This document shows positions 35,175 through 43,916 of a DNA stretch of 64,000 bases, piece by piece. Each line of letters begins with the position of its first letter. Positions within the stretch are counted from its first letter, which is position 1. A model generated the notes under the pieces. That model had not been told where the DNA came from. It did no database searches and was given only the letters and a program-made list of their open reading frames with translations. This stretch comes from SIRX01 sp965214475 (lineage in GTDB: Bacteria > Actinomycetota > Rubrobacteria > Rubrobacterales > Rubrobacteraceae): the NCBI GenBank assembly GCA_965214475.1, contig OZ243953.1, forward strand, positions 2,294,001-2,358,000, read 5' to 3'. The position numbers and the translations under genes are program-made.

Positions 35175-35813
35175 ATGGAGAAGACTTTGAGGGTAGGCCT
35201 TTACGCCAGGGTCTCTACTCACGACCAGCAGACGTTGCCAATGCAGCTCTCTGCTATGCGCGAGTACGTGGAGCGTCGAGGTTGGACCGTGAAGGTGGAG
35301 GTATCGGAAGTCGGCTCGGGCGCGAAGGAGCGAGAGAAGCGCGAGGAGCTCTTGAAGGCCGCCCGTCGGCGAGAGATCGACGTCATCATCGTCTGGAGGC
35401 TGGACCGGTGGGGACGCTCTCTGGTGGACCTCGTCTCGACTCTTGGAGAACTCGGAGACCTGGGAGTAGGGTTTGTCTCTCTCACGGAGGCGTTGGACCT
35501 GACTACTCCCACGGGCAGGGCAATGGCGGGCCTTCTGGCGGTATTCGCCGAGTTTGAGCGGGACATTCTCCGGGAGAGGGTAAAGGCTGGAATTGCGCAG
35601 GCTCGGGCAGAAGGAAAGCCTCACGGCAGGCCGAAGACGGCCTCGCTATTGCGAGATCAGGTCGAGGAGATGTATGAGGCGGGTATGAGCAAGTCGGAGA
35701 TTGCCCGCAGGCTCTCCATTGGCAGGACCAGCGTCAGGCGCATGCTGGAAGAGGATGGCGGTATGCAGGCTGCGGATTTCGAGAGCACGGAAGTAGAGAA
35801 GAGAAGGCGGTGA
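35175..35813 (+). CDS. Serine recombinase (resolvase/invertase family)
   Basis: About 212 residues from ATG 35175 (MEKTLRVGLYARVSTHDQQT). The nucleophile is the serine of ARVSTHDQ; VWRLDRWGRSLVDLVSTL, the acidic AEFERDILRERVKAGIAQA helix and the C-terminal helix-turn-helix (GMSKSEIARRLSIGRTSVRR) complete a small resolvase. GTG 35145 is a possible earlier start. Its stop overlaps the next start (ATGA), coupling it to an ISKra4-type transposase. It could be the TnpR of the Tn3-type transposon encoded further on. Confidence 0.9.
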   Translation: MEKTLRVGLYARVSTHDQQTLPMQLSAMREYVERRGWTVKVEVSEVGSGAKEREKREELLKAARRREIDVIIVWRLDRWGRSLVDLVSTLGELGDLGVGFVSLTEALDLTTPTGRAMAGLLAVFAEFERDILRERVKAGIAQARAEGKPHGRPKTASLLRDQVEEMYEAGMSKSEIARRLSIGRTSVRRMLEEDGGMQAADFESTEVEKRRR

Positions 35814-37252
35814 AGAAGTTAAAGTTTCGGCTGCAACTCGTGGCCGAAGAAGAGGAGGAGAGCGCGGAAGAGGTGGTAGAGCTTGCGGTGCTGGAGAAGG
35901 ACTGCGAGCGGCTGGAGCAACTCGGTCTTACCCTGGCGGAGTCGAAGGAGATCTTGGGGACGTTGCAGCAACACGTTCTCCAAAGGCAGGCAGCCGCGTT
36001 CGTGGCCGAGAGACGATGCTGCCCAGAGTGCGACCGGCGGCTCGGGCTCAAGGGCCACCATAGCATCATCTTCCGCACACTCTTCGGCGATGTCACCCTC
36101 GACAGCCCCCGCCTTCGCCACTGCCGCTGTGCCTCCCGTAGAACCTCAACATTCAGTCCACTGGTCCATCTATTCACCGAGCACACCTCTCCGGAGCTAC
36201 TGTACCTACAGACCAAGTGGTCCTCTCTGATCTCCTACGGGATGACGGCGAAGATGCTAAAGGACGTGCTGCCCGTAGACGAGAAGATGAGTGCAGCCAC
36301 GATCAGGAACCACGCCCTGACCATTGCCCGCCGCTCCGAGGAGATGCTTGGCGAAGAGCAGTTCTCGTTCATAGATAGCTGTCCGAGAGACTGGAAAGAA
36401 CTGTCCCGTCCAGACGGACCGATGACGGTTGGTATTGACGGCGGGTACGTGCGGGACTGGAACAACAAGAAGAGCAACTTCGAGGTCATCGTCGGCAGGT
36501 CAGAGATTTGGGAAGGCGACGCCAAGAGATTCGGCTTTGTCCACGACCACGACGACAAACCCAAGCGTAGGCTCTTCGAGATACTTCAGTCCCAGGGCAT
36601 GCAGATGAACCAGCAGATCACCTTCGTCTCCGACGGAGCAGATAACGTCCGGGACCTGCAATTCTATCTCAACCCCCATGCCGAGCATGTGCTGGACTGG
36701 TTCCACCTGACCATGCGCGTCACCGTCCTCGACCAGTACGCTAGGGGCGTCGCTCGGTTGGACGAGAAGCTGGGAGAGGAGATCCGCGAGGACCTCCAGA
36801 GGGTGAAGTGGTACTGTTGGTACGGCAACGTCTATGAGGCGCTGCGGCACATCCGCTTCATCGAGATGGACGCCGAGACACTCCTCTACGAACTCGAAGA
36901 AACCCATCCCGCAGGAGATCACCGCAAACCCAAAAAGCTGCTGAAGGCCATCGGAGAGTTCAGGAGCTACATCGAGAGCAACGCTTCCATGGTTCCCAAC
37001 TACGGTCAGAGGCGTCGCTACGGAGAAGCTATCTCCACGGCCGCCGTCGAGTCTACAGTGAACGCCGTGATCAACAAACGCTTCTGTAAGAAGCAGCAGA
37101 TGCAGTGGAGTAAAGAGGGGGCACACCTCTTGCTCCAGAACCGAACCAGGTCGCTTAACCGGGAGTTGGCAGATACCTTCCGACAATGGTACCCGGAGCT
37201 GACTTGTGAGGACGGCGAGAAGGAAGAGGAGCCGGTCCGGGCTGTTGCCTAA
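35810..37252 (+). CDS. ISKra4-family-like DDE transposase
   Basis: 480 residues. A zinc-ribbon-like CCPECDRRLGLKGHH near residue 65, then DDE elements: MTVGIDGGYVRD, FVSDGADNVRDLQFY and the final glutamate in STAAVESTVNAVINKRF. VLDWFHLTMRV is typical of this group. It overlaps the recombinase gene at its start and the convergent pRiA4b-type gene by 4 bp at its end. Such tight packing with non-IS genes suggests that the whole block moves or was assembled as a unit. Confidence 0.85.
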   Translation: MKKLKFRLQLVAEEEEESAEEVVELAVLEKDCERLEQLGLTLAESKEILGTLQQHVLQRQAAAFVAERRCCPECDRRLGLKGHHSIIFRTLFGDVTLDSPRLRHCRCASRRTSTFSPLVHLFTEHTSPELLYLQTKWSSLISYGMTAKMLKDVLPVDEKMSAATIRNHALTIARRSEEMLGEEQFSFIDSCPRDWKELSRPDGPMTVGIDGGYVRDWNNKKSNFEVIVGRSEIWEGDAKRFGFVHDHDDKPKRRLFEILQSQGMQMNQQITFVSDGADNVRDLQFYLNPHAEHVLDWFHLTMRVTVLDQYARGVARLDEKLGEEIREDLQRVKWYCWYGNVYEALRHIRFIEMDAETLLYELEETHPAGDHRKPKKLLKAIGEFRSYIESNASMVPNYGQRRRYGEAISTAAVESTVNAVINKRFCKKQQMQWSKEGAHLLLQNRTRSLNRELADTFRQWYPELTCEDGEKEEEPVRAVA

Positions 37253-37821
37253 AGCCGCGCATGTCCTTTGAGTAAGGCATTGACCTGTCTACGATCAAAG
37301 GCCTCTGGGTCGAAGTCCCTACCGAGGGTCTCTTGAGCTTGTTGACGCTCGTGATCTCTGAACGGACTCCTAGCAAGATGCAGCAGTTCTTGGTAGGTCC
37401 ACGGTCCTCCGCAGTCTTCCGGTGGACATGCCCGCTTACCGCCGATACAGTTCGGAGAGCTCTTGCTTGGCTTCTGCTCCAAGACCTTTTCTAGCCGCAC
37501 CTCATGCTGCCAGAAGTCGCCGAAGTCGTAAGTGTATAGAAGCCGCTGCCGCGGGCGGAGACCCAGGTCGGAAAGGGTAGTGTCGTAGTCTTCTCTCGTA
37601 AGTCCCGCACCGTAGGCGTGACCGTATTTCCTGCCATTTATGGAGAAGATCCAGAGATGGTAGCCCTCCCATCCCATCGAGATCTGGATGATCTCGTGTA
37701 GGTCGACCAGTGAAGTATTGTCGCTTACCAGCAGTCGCCTCCAGATCATCGGGCTGATCTCGCACAGGAAGACCTTCAGTTGGTAGATCCGTGTCAAGGA
37801 AGCTATTGTCGACTCGTCCAC
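37249..37821 (-). CDS. Plasmid pRiA4b ORF-3 family protein
   Basis: 190 residues: YQLKVFLCEISPMIWRRLLV, then LHEIIQISMGWEGYHLWIF, LLYTYDFGDFWQHEV and the cysteine region GGKRACPPEDCGGPWTYQEL. This is the conserved pattern of pRiA4b ORF-3-like proteins, common on mobile elements and of unknown function. It lies between the two transposase genes here, converging with one and co-oriented with the Tn3 gene. Confidence 0.88.
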   Translation of the reverse strand: MDESTIASLTRIYQLKVFLCEISPMIWRRLLVSDNTSLVDLHEIIQISMGWEGYHLWIFSINGRKYGHAYGAGLTREDYDTTLSDLGLRPRQRLLYTYDFGDFWQHEVRLEKVLEQKPSKSSPNCIGGKRACPPEDCGGPWTYQELLHLARSPFRDHERQQAQETLGRDFDPEAFDRRQVNALLKGHARL

Positions 37822-37947
37822 GCAGACATTCTACGCTTCAATGAGCCCCAGCTTTTTGTTGCTCTCCACTATTCGGTACAGGGATAGTAATCGAACCAAA
37901 ACCAACGATGTTCATAAAAGTTAACATTACCCTTTGAAAGGTAGAGA

Positions 37948-40900
37948 CTAAACTGTACCCGGGGAGCGCAGCGGTTTTTCTCTTTGTCCGGCTTCGAGGT
38001 CGAAGCGGTATCTTCCGTAGGGGTTTATGTGGGCGTACCTCACGGGCGAGAGGTGGGCGAGGTCTGCCTCGTTGACCGCATAACCTTCGCTCCTTAAATC
38101 GTCGAGGATGCGATCGTAATAGACGGTATTCCAGGCGATTACGGTATCTACCAGGAGGGAGAGGCACAAGGCCTGGTCGGTCTGCTCGTCTGGGAGGCGT
38201 TTGCGGATGTTGCCGTCGTTGGCGAAGAAGAGGAAGTCTTTGAGGGCGCCGAGCTCTTCTCCCTTGTTGAGCTGGCGGTTTACCCGCTTACGGAGGTCTA
38301 GGTCTTCTGCGTAGCGGAGGATGAAGAGCGTCTTCTGGAGGCGACCGTACTCTTGTATGGCGCGTACGAGGCCGCTCTTGCGGGGCTTGGCCTGCAGGCG
38401 GCTCACGAGTAGGGAGGCGTCGGTGTAGCCGAGCTTCAAGGAGCCGGCCACCCGCAGGATGTCGTCCCAATGACTCAGGATGAGCTTCTCGTTTATCTTC
38501 CCGTCGAGGAGGCGCTTTGCAAAGGCCTCGGCGCGGGGTCCTTCCGAGGTGGCTACTCCCTCCATGCGGTAGAGACGCTGGTCGGAGAGGTCCCGGATGC
38601 GGGGTGAGAATCGTAAGCCTAGTACCGCGAACAGACAGAAGATCGTCTCGGTGAACCCGTGAGTATCGACAGTATGTTCCAGGATGGGCAGGTCGGTCTC
38701 GTTGCCGAGGATGCCGTCTAGCACGTAGGTTGCGTCCCTGACCGTCGAGGGGATGACCTTTGTACCGTACTGTGAATACTGGTCGCTGGTCCAAGAGTAG
38801 TGGGTGACCCCACGCCCGTAGCCGTAGTAGCGGGTGATGGCTCTGGCGTTTCTTGCCTTGACGTCCACGGCGAAGCGCTGGCCGTCGGAGGAGGAGAGTG
38901 TTCCGCCGCCCCAGTACGCGCTCAAGGGAAGGCCGTGATGGAAGTTCACCGCCGCAGCTACGGCGTCCTGTAGGGTGTCTTCTCTGAGGTACCAGGTGGA
39001 GGCCCAGGCAAGCTTGCGGTAGGAGAGGTCCGAGAGCTCGGCCATCCTGACGGGACCTATATTGGTGGCCTGCGAGAGGATAGCGGCGAAGAGGTGTACA
39101 CGCAGGTCTGGGGTGCGGGGTTCGGCACCGCCAGCGTGGGTGAAGAGTCTCGAGAAGCGGGTCCAGCCGTCGGCTTCGACGAGGAGGTCGGTGAGCTCTA
39201 TTTTCGGCAACCTCGCGGAGATCTCCTCACCGAGTTCTATAGCGCTCTCGGGCAGATCCTCACTCGGGTCCCGGTCGAAGAGGAGCTTGCCTTCCTGCAC
39301 CTTTACCGTGGCGCCGCGGGAAGCCGCCCTACGGAGCCTACCCAGCACCTCGTCCATCTCCTGCCGGAGGCTGTCAAGGTGCTCGGCGCCATTTGAAGGC
39401 GTACCGGTCTGAAGACCGACCTCGGCGCGGAGGGCGGGCCAGCGCTCCTCGGTTATAAGGAAGCTCTGTGGGTCCAGGTAGCGCCTCGCGCCCTCGACCC
39501 ATACGTCTCCTGAGCGCAAGGCGCCGCGTAGCTCCCAGAGTAGGCACAGCTCCCAGTACCGGCGCTCTATCCGGCCGTTCGCGTCGACCACGTGCGGCAA
39601 CCACCGGGTGGGAACGAAACCCACGGGCGCCCCATCCGGCACCGCCCGCCGGCCCGCCGCGTCACACGCCCGTAACTCCTCGACGGCTTTCAGCAAGGGA
39701 TCATCTGGGCGGTTCGAGTGGAAGCGGAGGGCGGAGATAAAGCGTGAGGAGAATTTCCTGACGTAGGAGTAGCGCGCCGCGAAGAAGTCCAGGTGGTTGT
39801 CGTCGGGTGGGCGCATCAGCCTCTCGGCTTCCTCGACGGCTTCCAGAAGTCGCCCGGGTAGGCCGACCTTCTCGTGGATCGCCCTACGCACCGCATCGTC
39901 CTCGACCGTGGGGTCGAGCAGGACGAGGGCCATATCCCGGAAGAGTGCGACCTTCTCGTTGGTTGCCCGGGCCGCGTTCTTGCGGAACTCCTCTAGCTCT
40001 CTTCTCGCCCGGGCATCGGCGTGCGCCAGGCAGGCGTCAAAGAGGTCTATCGTCTCGTCTGTAAGCTCTGCATGGGCTTCCGACAGAAAGGCGACGAGTA
40101 TGGAATACCGTCTCTCGGGGAGGAGCCTTTTTAGGGCCTGGTTGGTGTAGCGGCGGCCGAGGCCGGCGAGGAAGCGAAGACGGTTGGGGTTGATGCCGGA
40201 CACGTCGAAGCCGTCGGCGCCGAGTTCCCGCAGATATGAGAGCTTCTCTAGCTGGTTTACGATCGCCTTCGGGGTGTTGGAGGTCGAGCCCTCCTTGAGC
40301 CAGGCATGGCGGGTGCGAGCCGGGCCGCGGGCCGGTGAGAGTGCCGGATCTACATCCAGAAGCTCGTCGAGCTTCTCCTTCATTCGTACGCTGAGGATGC
40401 CGGAGAGCGCCCTGTAAGTCTCTACGTCGGTGCGCTCTCTGGCGGCCGCCACCATCCTCTCCAGGCGCGAGACGCGGGGCCTGACTATTTTCCCGGCCTT
40501 GAGCTTCTCGGCCGCCAGGCGTACCAAAAGCGACGGGTCGTCGTGCTCCAGCGCCCTATCGACCAGCCAGCCGAATAGGTCCCGCAGATCACCGTCCGTC
40601 GGCCTCCGGTAGCCGAGGTGGGCGTAGATCCTTCCCAGGTGGTCCGTCTTCGTCTGCTCGCGCTCGGGATAGCCGGCGAGGATGTCGGGAGAAAGGCCGA
40701 GCTGCCCGGAGACATACCACAGGGCGTTCTCCGGACAACTAGAGAGGTCGTCCGGACAGAAACCCAGGTACCGGACGGCGCACAGGGCAAGGATGAAGCC
40801 GAGCCGGTTGGCCGGCGCGCTATTGGCCGGGATTACCGCCCGGTCAGGGCCCGTGAGGCTAAAGAAAGCGTACATGTCCTCCGCGGACACTTCCTTCGGG

Positions 40901-40950
40901 AACCCCGATAGCCGCTCCCTCTCGGCGTCCGTCAGCAGGTCTACCGGCAT
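37948..40950 (-). CDS. tnpA: Tn3-family transposase TnpA
   Basis: 1000 residues, normal for Tn3 TnpA. The N-terminal DUF4158-like part is followed by the catalytic region with LTDLLVEADGWTRF, ILEHTVDTHGFTE and the glutamate segment LNKGEELGALKDFLFFAND. Transcribed leftward toward the pRiA4b-type gene. The Tn3 terminal repeats (usually 38 bp beginning GGGG) were looked for near 37830-37940 and 41000-41100 but not convincingly found, so the limits of the transposon are unknown. No obvious frameshift: the copy could be active. Confidence 0.95.
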   Translation of the reverse strand: MPVDLLTDAERERLSGFPKEVSAEDMYAFFSLTGPDRAVIPANSAPANRLGFILALCAVRYLGFCPDDLSSCPENALWYVSGQLGLSPDILAGYPEREQTKTDHLGRIYAHLGYRRPTDGDLRDLFGWLVDRALEHDDPSLLVRLAAEKLKAGKIVRPRVSRLERMVAAARERTDVETYRALSGILSVRMKEKLDELLDVDPALSPARGPARTRHAWLKEGSTSNTPKAIVNQLEKLSYLRELGADGFDVSGINPNRLRFLAGLGRRYTNQALKRLLPERRYSILVAFLSEAHAELTDETIDLFDACLAHADARARRELEEFRKNAARATNEKVALFRDMALVLLDPTVEDDAVRRAIHEKVGLPGRLLEAVEEAERLMRPPDDNHLDFFAARYSYVRKFSSRFISALRFHSNRPDDPLLKAVEELRACDAAGRRAVPDGAPVGFVPTRWLPHVVDANGRIERRYWELCLLWELRGALRSGDVWVEGARRYLDPQSFLITEERWPALRAEVGLQTGTPSNGAEHLDSLRQEMDEVLGRLRRAASRGATVKVQEGKLLFDRDPSEDLPESAIELGEEISARLPKIELTDLLVEADGWTRFSRLFTHAGGAEPRTPDLRVHLFAAILSQATNIGPVRMAELSDLSYRKLAWASTWYLREDTLQDAVAAAVNFHHGLPLSAYWGGGTLSSSDGQRFAVDVKARNARAITRYYGYGRGVTHYSWTSDQYSQYGTKVIPSTVRDATYVLDGILGNETDLPILEHTVDTHGFTETIFCLFAVLGLRFSPRIRDLSDQRLYRMEGVATSEGPRAEAFAKRLLDGKINEKLILSHWDDILRVAGSLKLGYTDASLLVSRLQAKPRKSGLVRAIQEYGRLQKTLFILRYAEDLDLRKRVNRQLNKGEELGALKDFLFFANDGNIRKRLPDEQTDQALCLSLLVDTVIAWNTVYYDRILDDLRSEGYAVNEADLAHLSPVRYAHINPYGRYRFDLEAGQREKPLRSPGTV

Positions 40951-40992
40951 CCTTCGTAGGTTCCTCTCGCCAGACGGTCTCTACTCAGCGAA

Positions 40993-41012
40993 CAGTAGTT
41001 ACAAAACTACTG
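40993..41012. promoter_or_regulatory. Inverted repeat upstream of tnpA
   Basis: CAGTAGTT and AACTACTG surround ACAA, 43 bp before the TnpA start. It could be a resolvase or repressor binding site controlling tnpA, as is usual in Tn3 elements. Confidence 0.4.
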
Positions 41013-41054
41013 GGCGTCGAGTACCAGCTTACGCGCGTACCCAGTTCGTAAAGG

Positions 41055-41651
41055 CTATCGTTGTCCCTCACGCGATCGGGGAGGTAATAGGAAAGCCGCT
41101 GTCGTAGGTAGCACTGTCCAGGACAGGACTGCCGCAATTACAACGGTGGCCGCAAAATATTCCTCATGTAGCGGATAGGATAGTGGAAAGATGCACACCG
41201 CCATAACCGCCAGGGTGACCCATATCAACTTAATGATCTGCCGAAAAGTTCCTTGACTACCGCCAGCCAAGTAAAGCCGGTAGAGAACGGCCGACCAGGT
41301 GACCACTATGGCGGGGAAAGCGTATACGGCTACGGGCAGCAGAGAGATCGTGAAGAAGTAAAACACAAGAACAACGAAAGGGAAGTAGACGATAATCGAG
41401 CTTACGATGCCGACTCTGAGACTGGCACCGAGTACCAGAGCTAGCAAAGCGCTTAGCAACGCTACAGTAAGAGGCAACAAGAGGAGCGCCAGAAACCACT
41501 CCCGCCCGCTGATGTCCTCCGCATAAGCGGTTGATAGGAAAGAGCCAGCCTGCCTACCGAGATAGACGACATATAAGAAGTACAGCGCGAAGGCGGTACC
41601 AGCTACAACTCCGGCTCCTAGAGCTAGCGCCGAGCGTCTATAGCATGCCAC
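41055..41651 (-). CDS. Multi-spanning membrane protein, hypothetical
   Basis: 198 residues with about five hydrophobic spans (ALGAGVVAGTAFALYFLYVV, LLLLPLTVALLSALLALVLG, IIVYFPFVVLVFYFF, LLPVAVYAFPAIVVTWSAVL, ATVVIAAVLSWTVLPTTAAF). No motif is recognised. It lies between the Tn3 transposase gene and the RTX/pentapeptide operon, on the same strand. Confidence 0.65.
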   Translation of the reverse strand: MACYRRSALALGAGVVAGTAFALYFLYVVYLGRQAGSFLSTAYAEDISGREWFLALLLLPLTVALLSALLALVLGASLRVGIVSSIIVYFPFVVLVFYFFTISLLPVAVYAFPAIVVTWSAVLYRLYLAGGSQGTFRQIIKLIWVTLAVMAVCIFPLSYPLHEEYFAATVVIAAVLSWTVLPTTAAFLLPPRSREGQR

Positions 41652-41795
41652 AACTCGGACTCCTCATTGCGCCGATGTGTCTGCTACAGAGTAGTAGCAC
41701 GGGCTTTTTCTCAACTTCTCCGCAGCAACTCATTGATGCGAGGGCTTACAGGGGCAATTTCCAATCGAATCCTCCTTGTGACTTTTTATGGAAGA

Positions 41796-41821
41796 GTACC
41801 GGGAGGCCATACTCCCGGTAC
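41796..41821 (-). terminator. Strong hairpin downstream of the RTX gene
   Basis: Perfect 10-bp arms (GTACCGGGAG and CTCCCGGTAC) with a 6-nt loop, about 40 bp past the RTX stop. No T-run follows directly on the minus strand, so it may stabilise the transcript rather than end it. It probably marks the end of the operon coming from 47.7 kb. Confidence 0.5.
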
Positions 41822-41858
41822 TCCGCATTACTTTGGCTACCCTCCTCACGGCCTTACT

Positions 41859-42260
41859 CTAGGATTCACAATTCTTCACAGTGTCCCCAGCGTCCGCCTG
41901 GCAAGCATCTGTTTCCGGCCCACCGTCCACAGTGTCGTTGCCTCCTACACCGTCCCGGCCGTCAAGGGTGTCGTTACCCGACCCGCCTTCTAGGACGTCT
42001 ATGCCACTCCCGCCGTTCAGCCGGTCTGCGTCCTCCTCTCCTGCTAGCTGGTCCTGTCCCGCACCGCCGCTTAGAGTGTCGGTACCTGGGCCGGCGTACA
42101 TGACGTCTACGCCGTTGCCACCTTTCATGGTGTCCTTGCCGCCGAGGGCGCAGATCACGGCGTCGCCTGCCGTGACCTGTAGGGCGTCGTTGCCTTTAGT
42201 GCCGGTTCGCGACGCTTTGCCTGGAGCTAAATGTTTCGGCTTCTCAGCGCAGTGTCCCAT
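41859..42260 (-). CDS. RTX-type calcium-binding repeat protein, small
   Basis: 133 residues made mostly of RTX nonapeptides: GGNGVDVMY, GGAGQDQLAG, GGSGIDVLEG, GGSGNDTLDG, which wind into a calcium-dependent beta-roll. No signal peptide or enzymatic domain is seen. The start overlaps the end of the pentapeptide-repeat gene by 17 bp, so it is coupled to it. It may have been the C-terminal part of a larger exported protein. Confidence 0.82.
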   Translation of the reverse strand: MGHCAEKPKHLAPGKASRTGTKGNDALQVTAGDAVICALGGKDTMKGGNGVDVMYAGPGTDTLSGGAGQDQLAGEEDADRLNGGSGIDVLEGGSGNDTLDGRDGVGGNDTVDGGPETDACQADAGDTVKNCES

Positions 42261-43872
42261 TCAGGATCGCACTCTCGAAGTCCGCTCCTTCCTGCATCGC
42301 TCCTTTCAGGTCTGCGCCTGTAAGATCCGCTCCTCTGAGATCAGCGCGGGAGAGATCTGCACCGGAGAGGTTCACTCCCCACAGGTTGGCATCTTTGAAT
42401 ATGCAGTCTCTGAGATCCGCGTCACGGAGATCCAGGCCGGCGAGGTTGGCACCGGTGAGGTCTAGCTCCTGGAATTCCGCACCGGAGAGTCTCGCGCCGC
42501 GAAGATCCGCGCTGCGGAGGTTGGTATCTATCATCTCGGCTTCCGACAGGTCCGCACTGGAGAGGTTTGCGTTTACCAGTACAGCGAGGCTGAGGTCGGA
42601 TCCTGCAAGGTTCGTGTTAGATAGGTCCGCGCCGCTCAGGTGAGCTTCTTGTAGAGAGACGCCGGAAAGCTCCAGACTGCTAAGGTCGCAACCCTCCAGG
42701 TTCGCACCTTGGAGGTCTTGTGCTCCCCCGACGTTGAGCGCTTTCTGAATGTCGGCTCCTCTAAGGTCGGCCCCGGCGAGGGTGGCGCCCGCGAGATCGG
42801 CGCTCGCGAGATGTGCCCCTCGTAAGTCCGCGCCGTGGAGGCTAAACCCGGCAAGCTCTAATCCTCTAAGGTCCGCTTCTCTCAGGTCTGCGCCGTCTAA
42901 TACAGCCCGCAAGAGCTTCGTATTCCTCAGATCGGTATGAGCTAGTAGAGCCCCTTCCAGGTATGCATCGGAGAGATCCGCGCCGTCAAGGTTCGTCCGG
43001 TAGAGGCTGGCACGCGCGAGGTTGGCCTCACTCAGGTCAGCACCGCGCAGGTTCGCCCCGGTCAAGTTGGCCTCGGCAAGTTCCCTGCCGCGTAAGCTCG
43101 CCCCCTGGAGGTTCTGGTTTTGCAGGTTCGAGCCGTTCAGGGCTGCTATGGAGCGCTCCAGAAGGGCACCCGTATCTAGTGGAATGCTCGCCGGACTCTC
43201 GGTAGATCGTAAACTTCCCGTTGATTCCTCATCAGGAAAGCTAGAAGGCGAATCGTCTTCCAACTCGGCTTTCATCTTTAGAGCTATCTCGTACCAATCC
43301 CAATAATCGAATCCGCCTGTGGCCGACGGTGTGATGCTACGGTCCTTACGTATCATGCTCTCTAGTTCCTCGATCACTGTGGACACACCTTGCTTATCGC
43401 CTCTCATCTTAGTGCGGGCTAGGCGACCTACCATGATACCTCTTTGCCAGTAACTACTATCTATGCTTTGAAGACGGGCACCTACGGACTCAGCTTCTTC
43501 ATAGCGGCCCAAATGGAAGCACGTTTCTGCCAGAGAAGACAAAGCAGGAGGCAAGGAAACGTTGCCGGGAGCTAGAGGCGTATAGGCAAAGGATCGTAAT
43601 CTTTCGTAGGCCGCCTCCAGGTGCTGCTTAGCCACAGCGGGATGCCCGGCCAAGCGGTAAAGATTGCCGACTCTGCTGGGTTTGTAGGGTCCCTGCTCCT
43701 CTAGTAGACAAGCTGCCTCGGCAAACTCCTCAGATGCCTTCGGGTCACCCAGCCAGTGCAGGGAGCGAGCAGCGCCTTCTTTAAGTCTGGAGTTGTCAGG
43801 GTAGAGTTGCAGGAGATGTCGAATCTCCTGCAACTCTTTGCGCAGCTTTTTCTCATTGAGTACCTCAGTCAT
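42244..43872 (-). CDS. Pentapeptide-repeat protein with helical N-terminal domain
   Basis: 542 residues. The first 180 are TPR-like helices (RLKEGAARSLHWLGDPKASE, CFHLGRYEEAESVGARLQ). From about residue 235 to the end run some fifty A(D/N)LXX pentapeptides (ANLTGANLRGADLSEANLA), which fold into a right-handed four-sided helix that can mimic DNA. No signal peptide, so it is cytosolic. It begins 44 bp after the stop of the secreted VWA protein with its C-terminal nuclease-like domain. A role as immunity protein is possible, by inference from known DNA-mimic pentapeptide proteins such as Qnr/MfpA. Confidence 0.88.
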   Translation of the reverse strand: MTEVLNEKKLRKELQEIRHLLQLYPDNSRLKEGAARSLHWLGDPKASEEFAEAACLLEEQGPYKPSRVGNLYRLAGHPAVAKQHLEAAYERLRSFAYTPLAPGNVSLPPALSSLAETCFHLGRYEEAESVGARLQSIDSSYWQRGIMVGRLARTKMRGDKQGVSTVIEELESMIRKDRSITPSATGGFDYWDWYEIALKMKAELEDDSPSSFPDEESTGSLRSTESPASIPLDTGALLERSIAALNGSNLQNQNLQGASLRGRELAEANLTGANLRGADLSEANLARASLYRTNLDGADLSDAYLEGALLAHTDLRNTKLLRAVLDGADLREADLRGLELAGFSLHGADLRGAHLASADLAGATLAGADLRGADIQKALNVGGAQDLQGANLEGCDLSSLELSGVSLQEAHLSGADLSNTNLAGSDLSLAVLVNANLSSADLSEAEMIDTNLRSADLRGARLSGAEFQELDLTGANLAGLDLRDADLRDCIFKDANLWGVNLSGADLSRADLRGADLTGADLKGAMQEGADFESAILNGTLR

Positions 43873-43916
43873 GCAGTAGCTCCCTAACGCGGCACCGGAT
43901 CTTATGAACTACCAAG

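Noticed and set aside
42244..43100. Periodic GAGATCCGC-like 15-bp DNA pattern suggesting a CRISPR or satellite array
   Set aside because: The period equals five codons and translates to A(D/N)LXX pentapeptides in a long open frame; it is a protein repeat.
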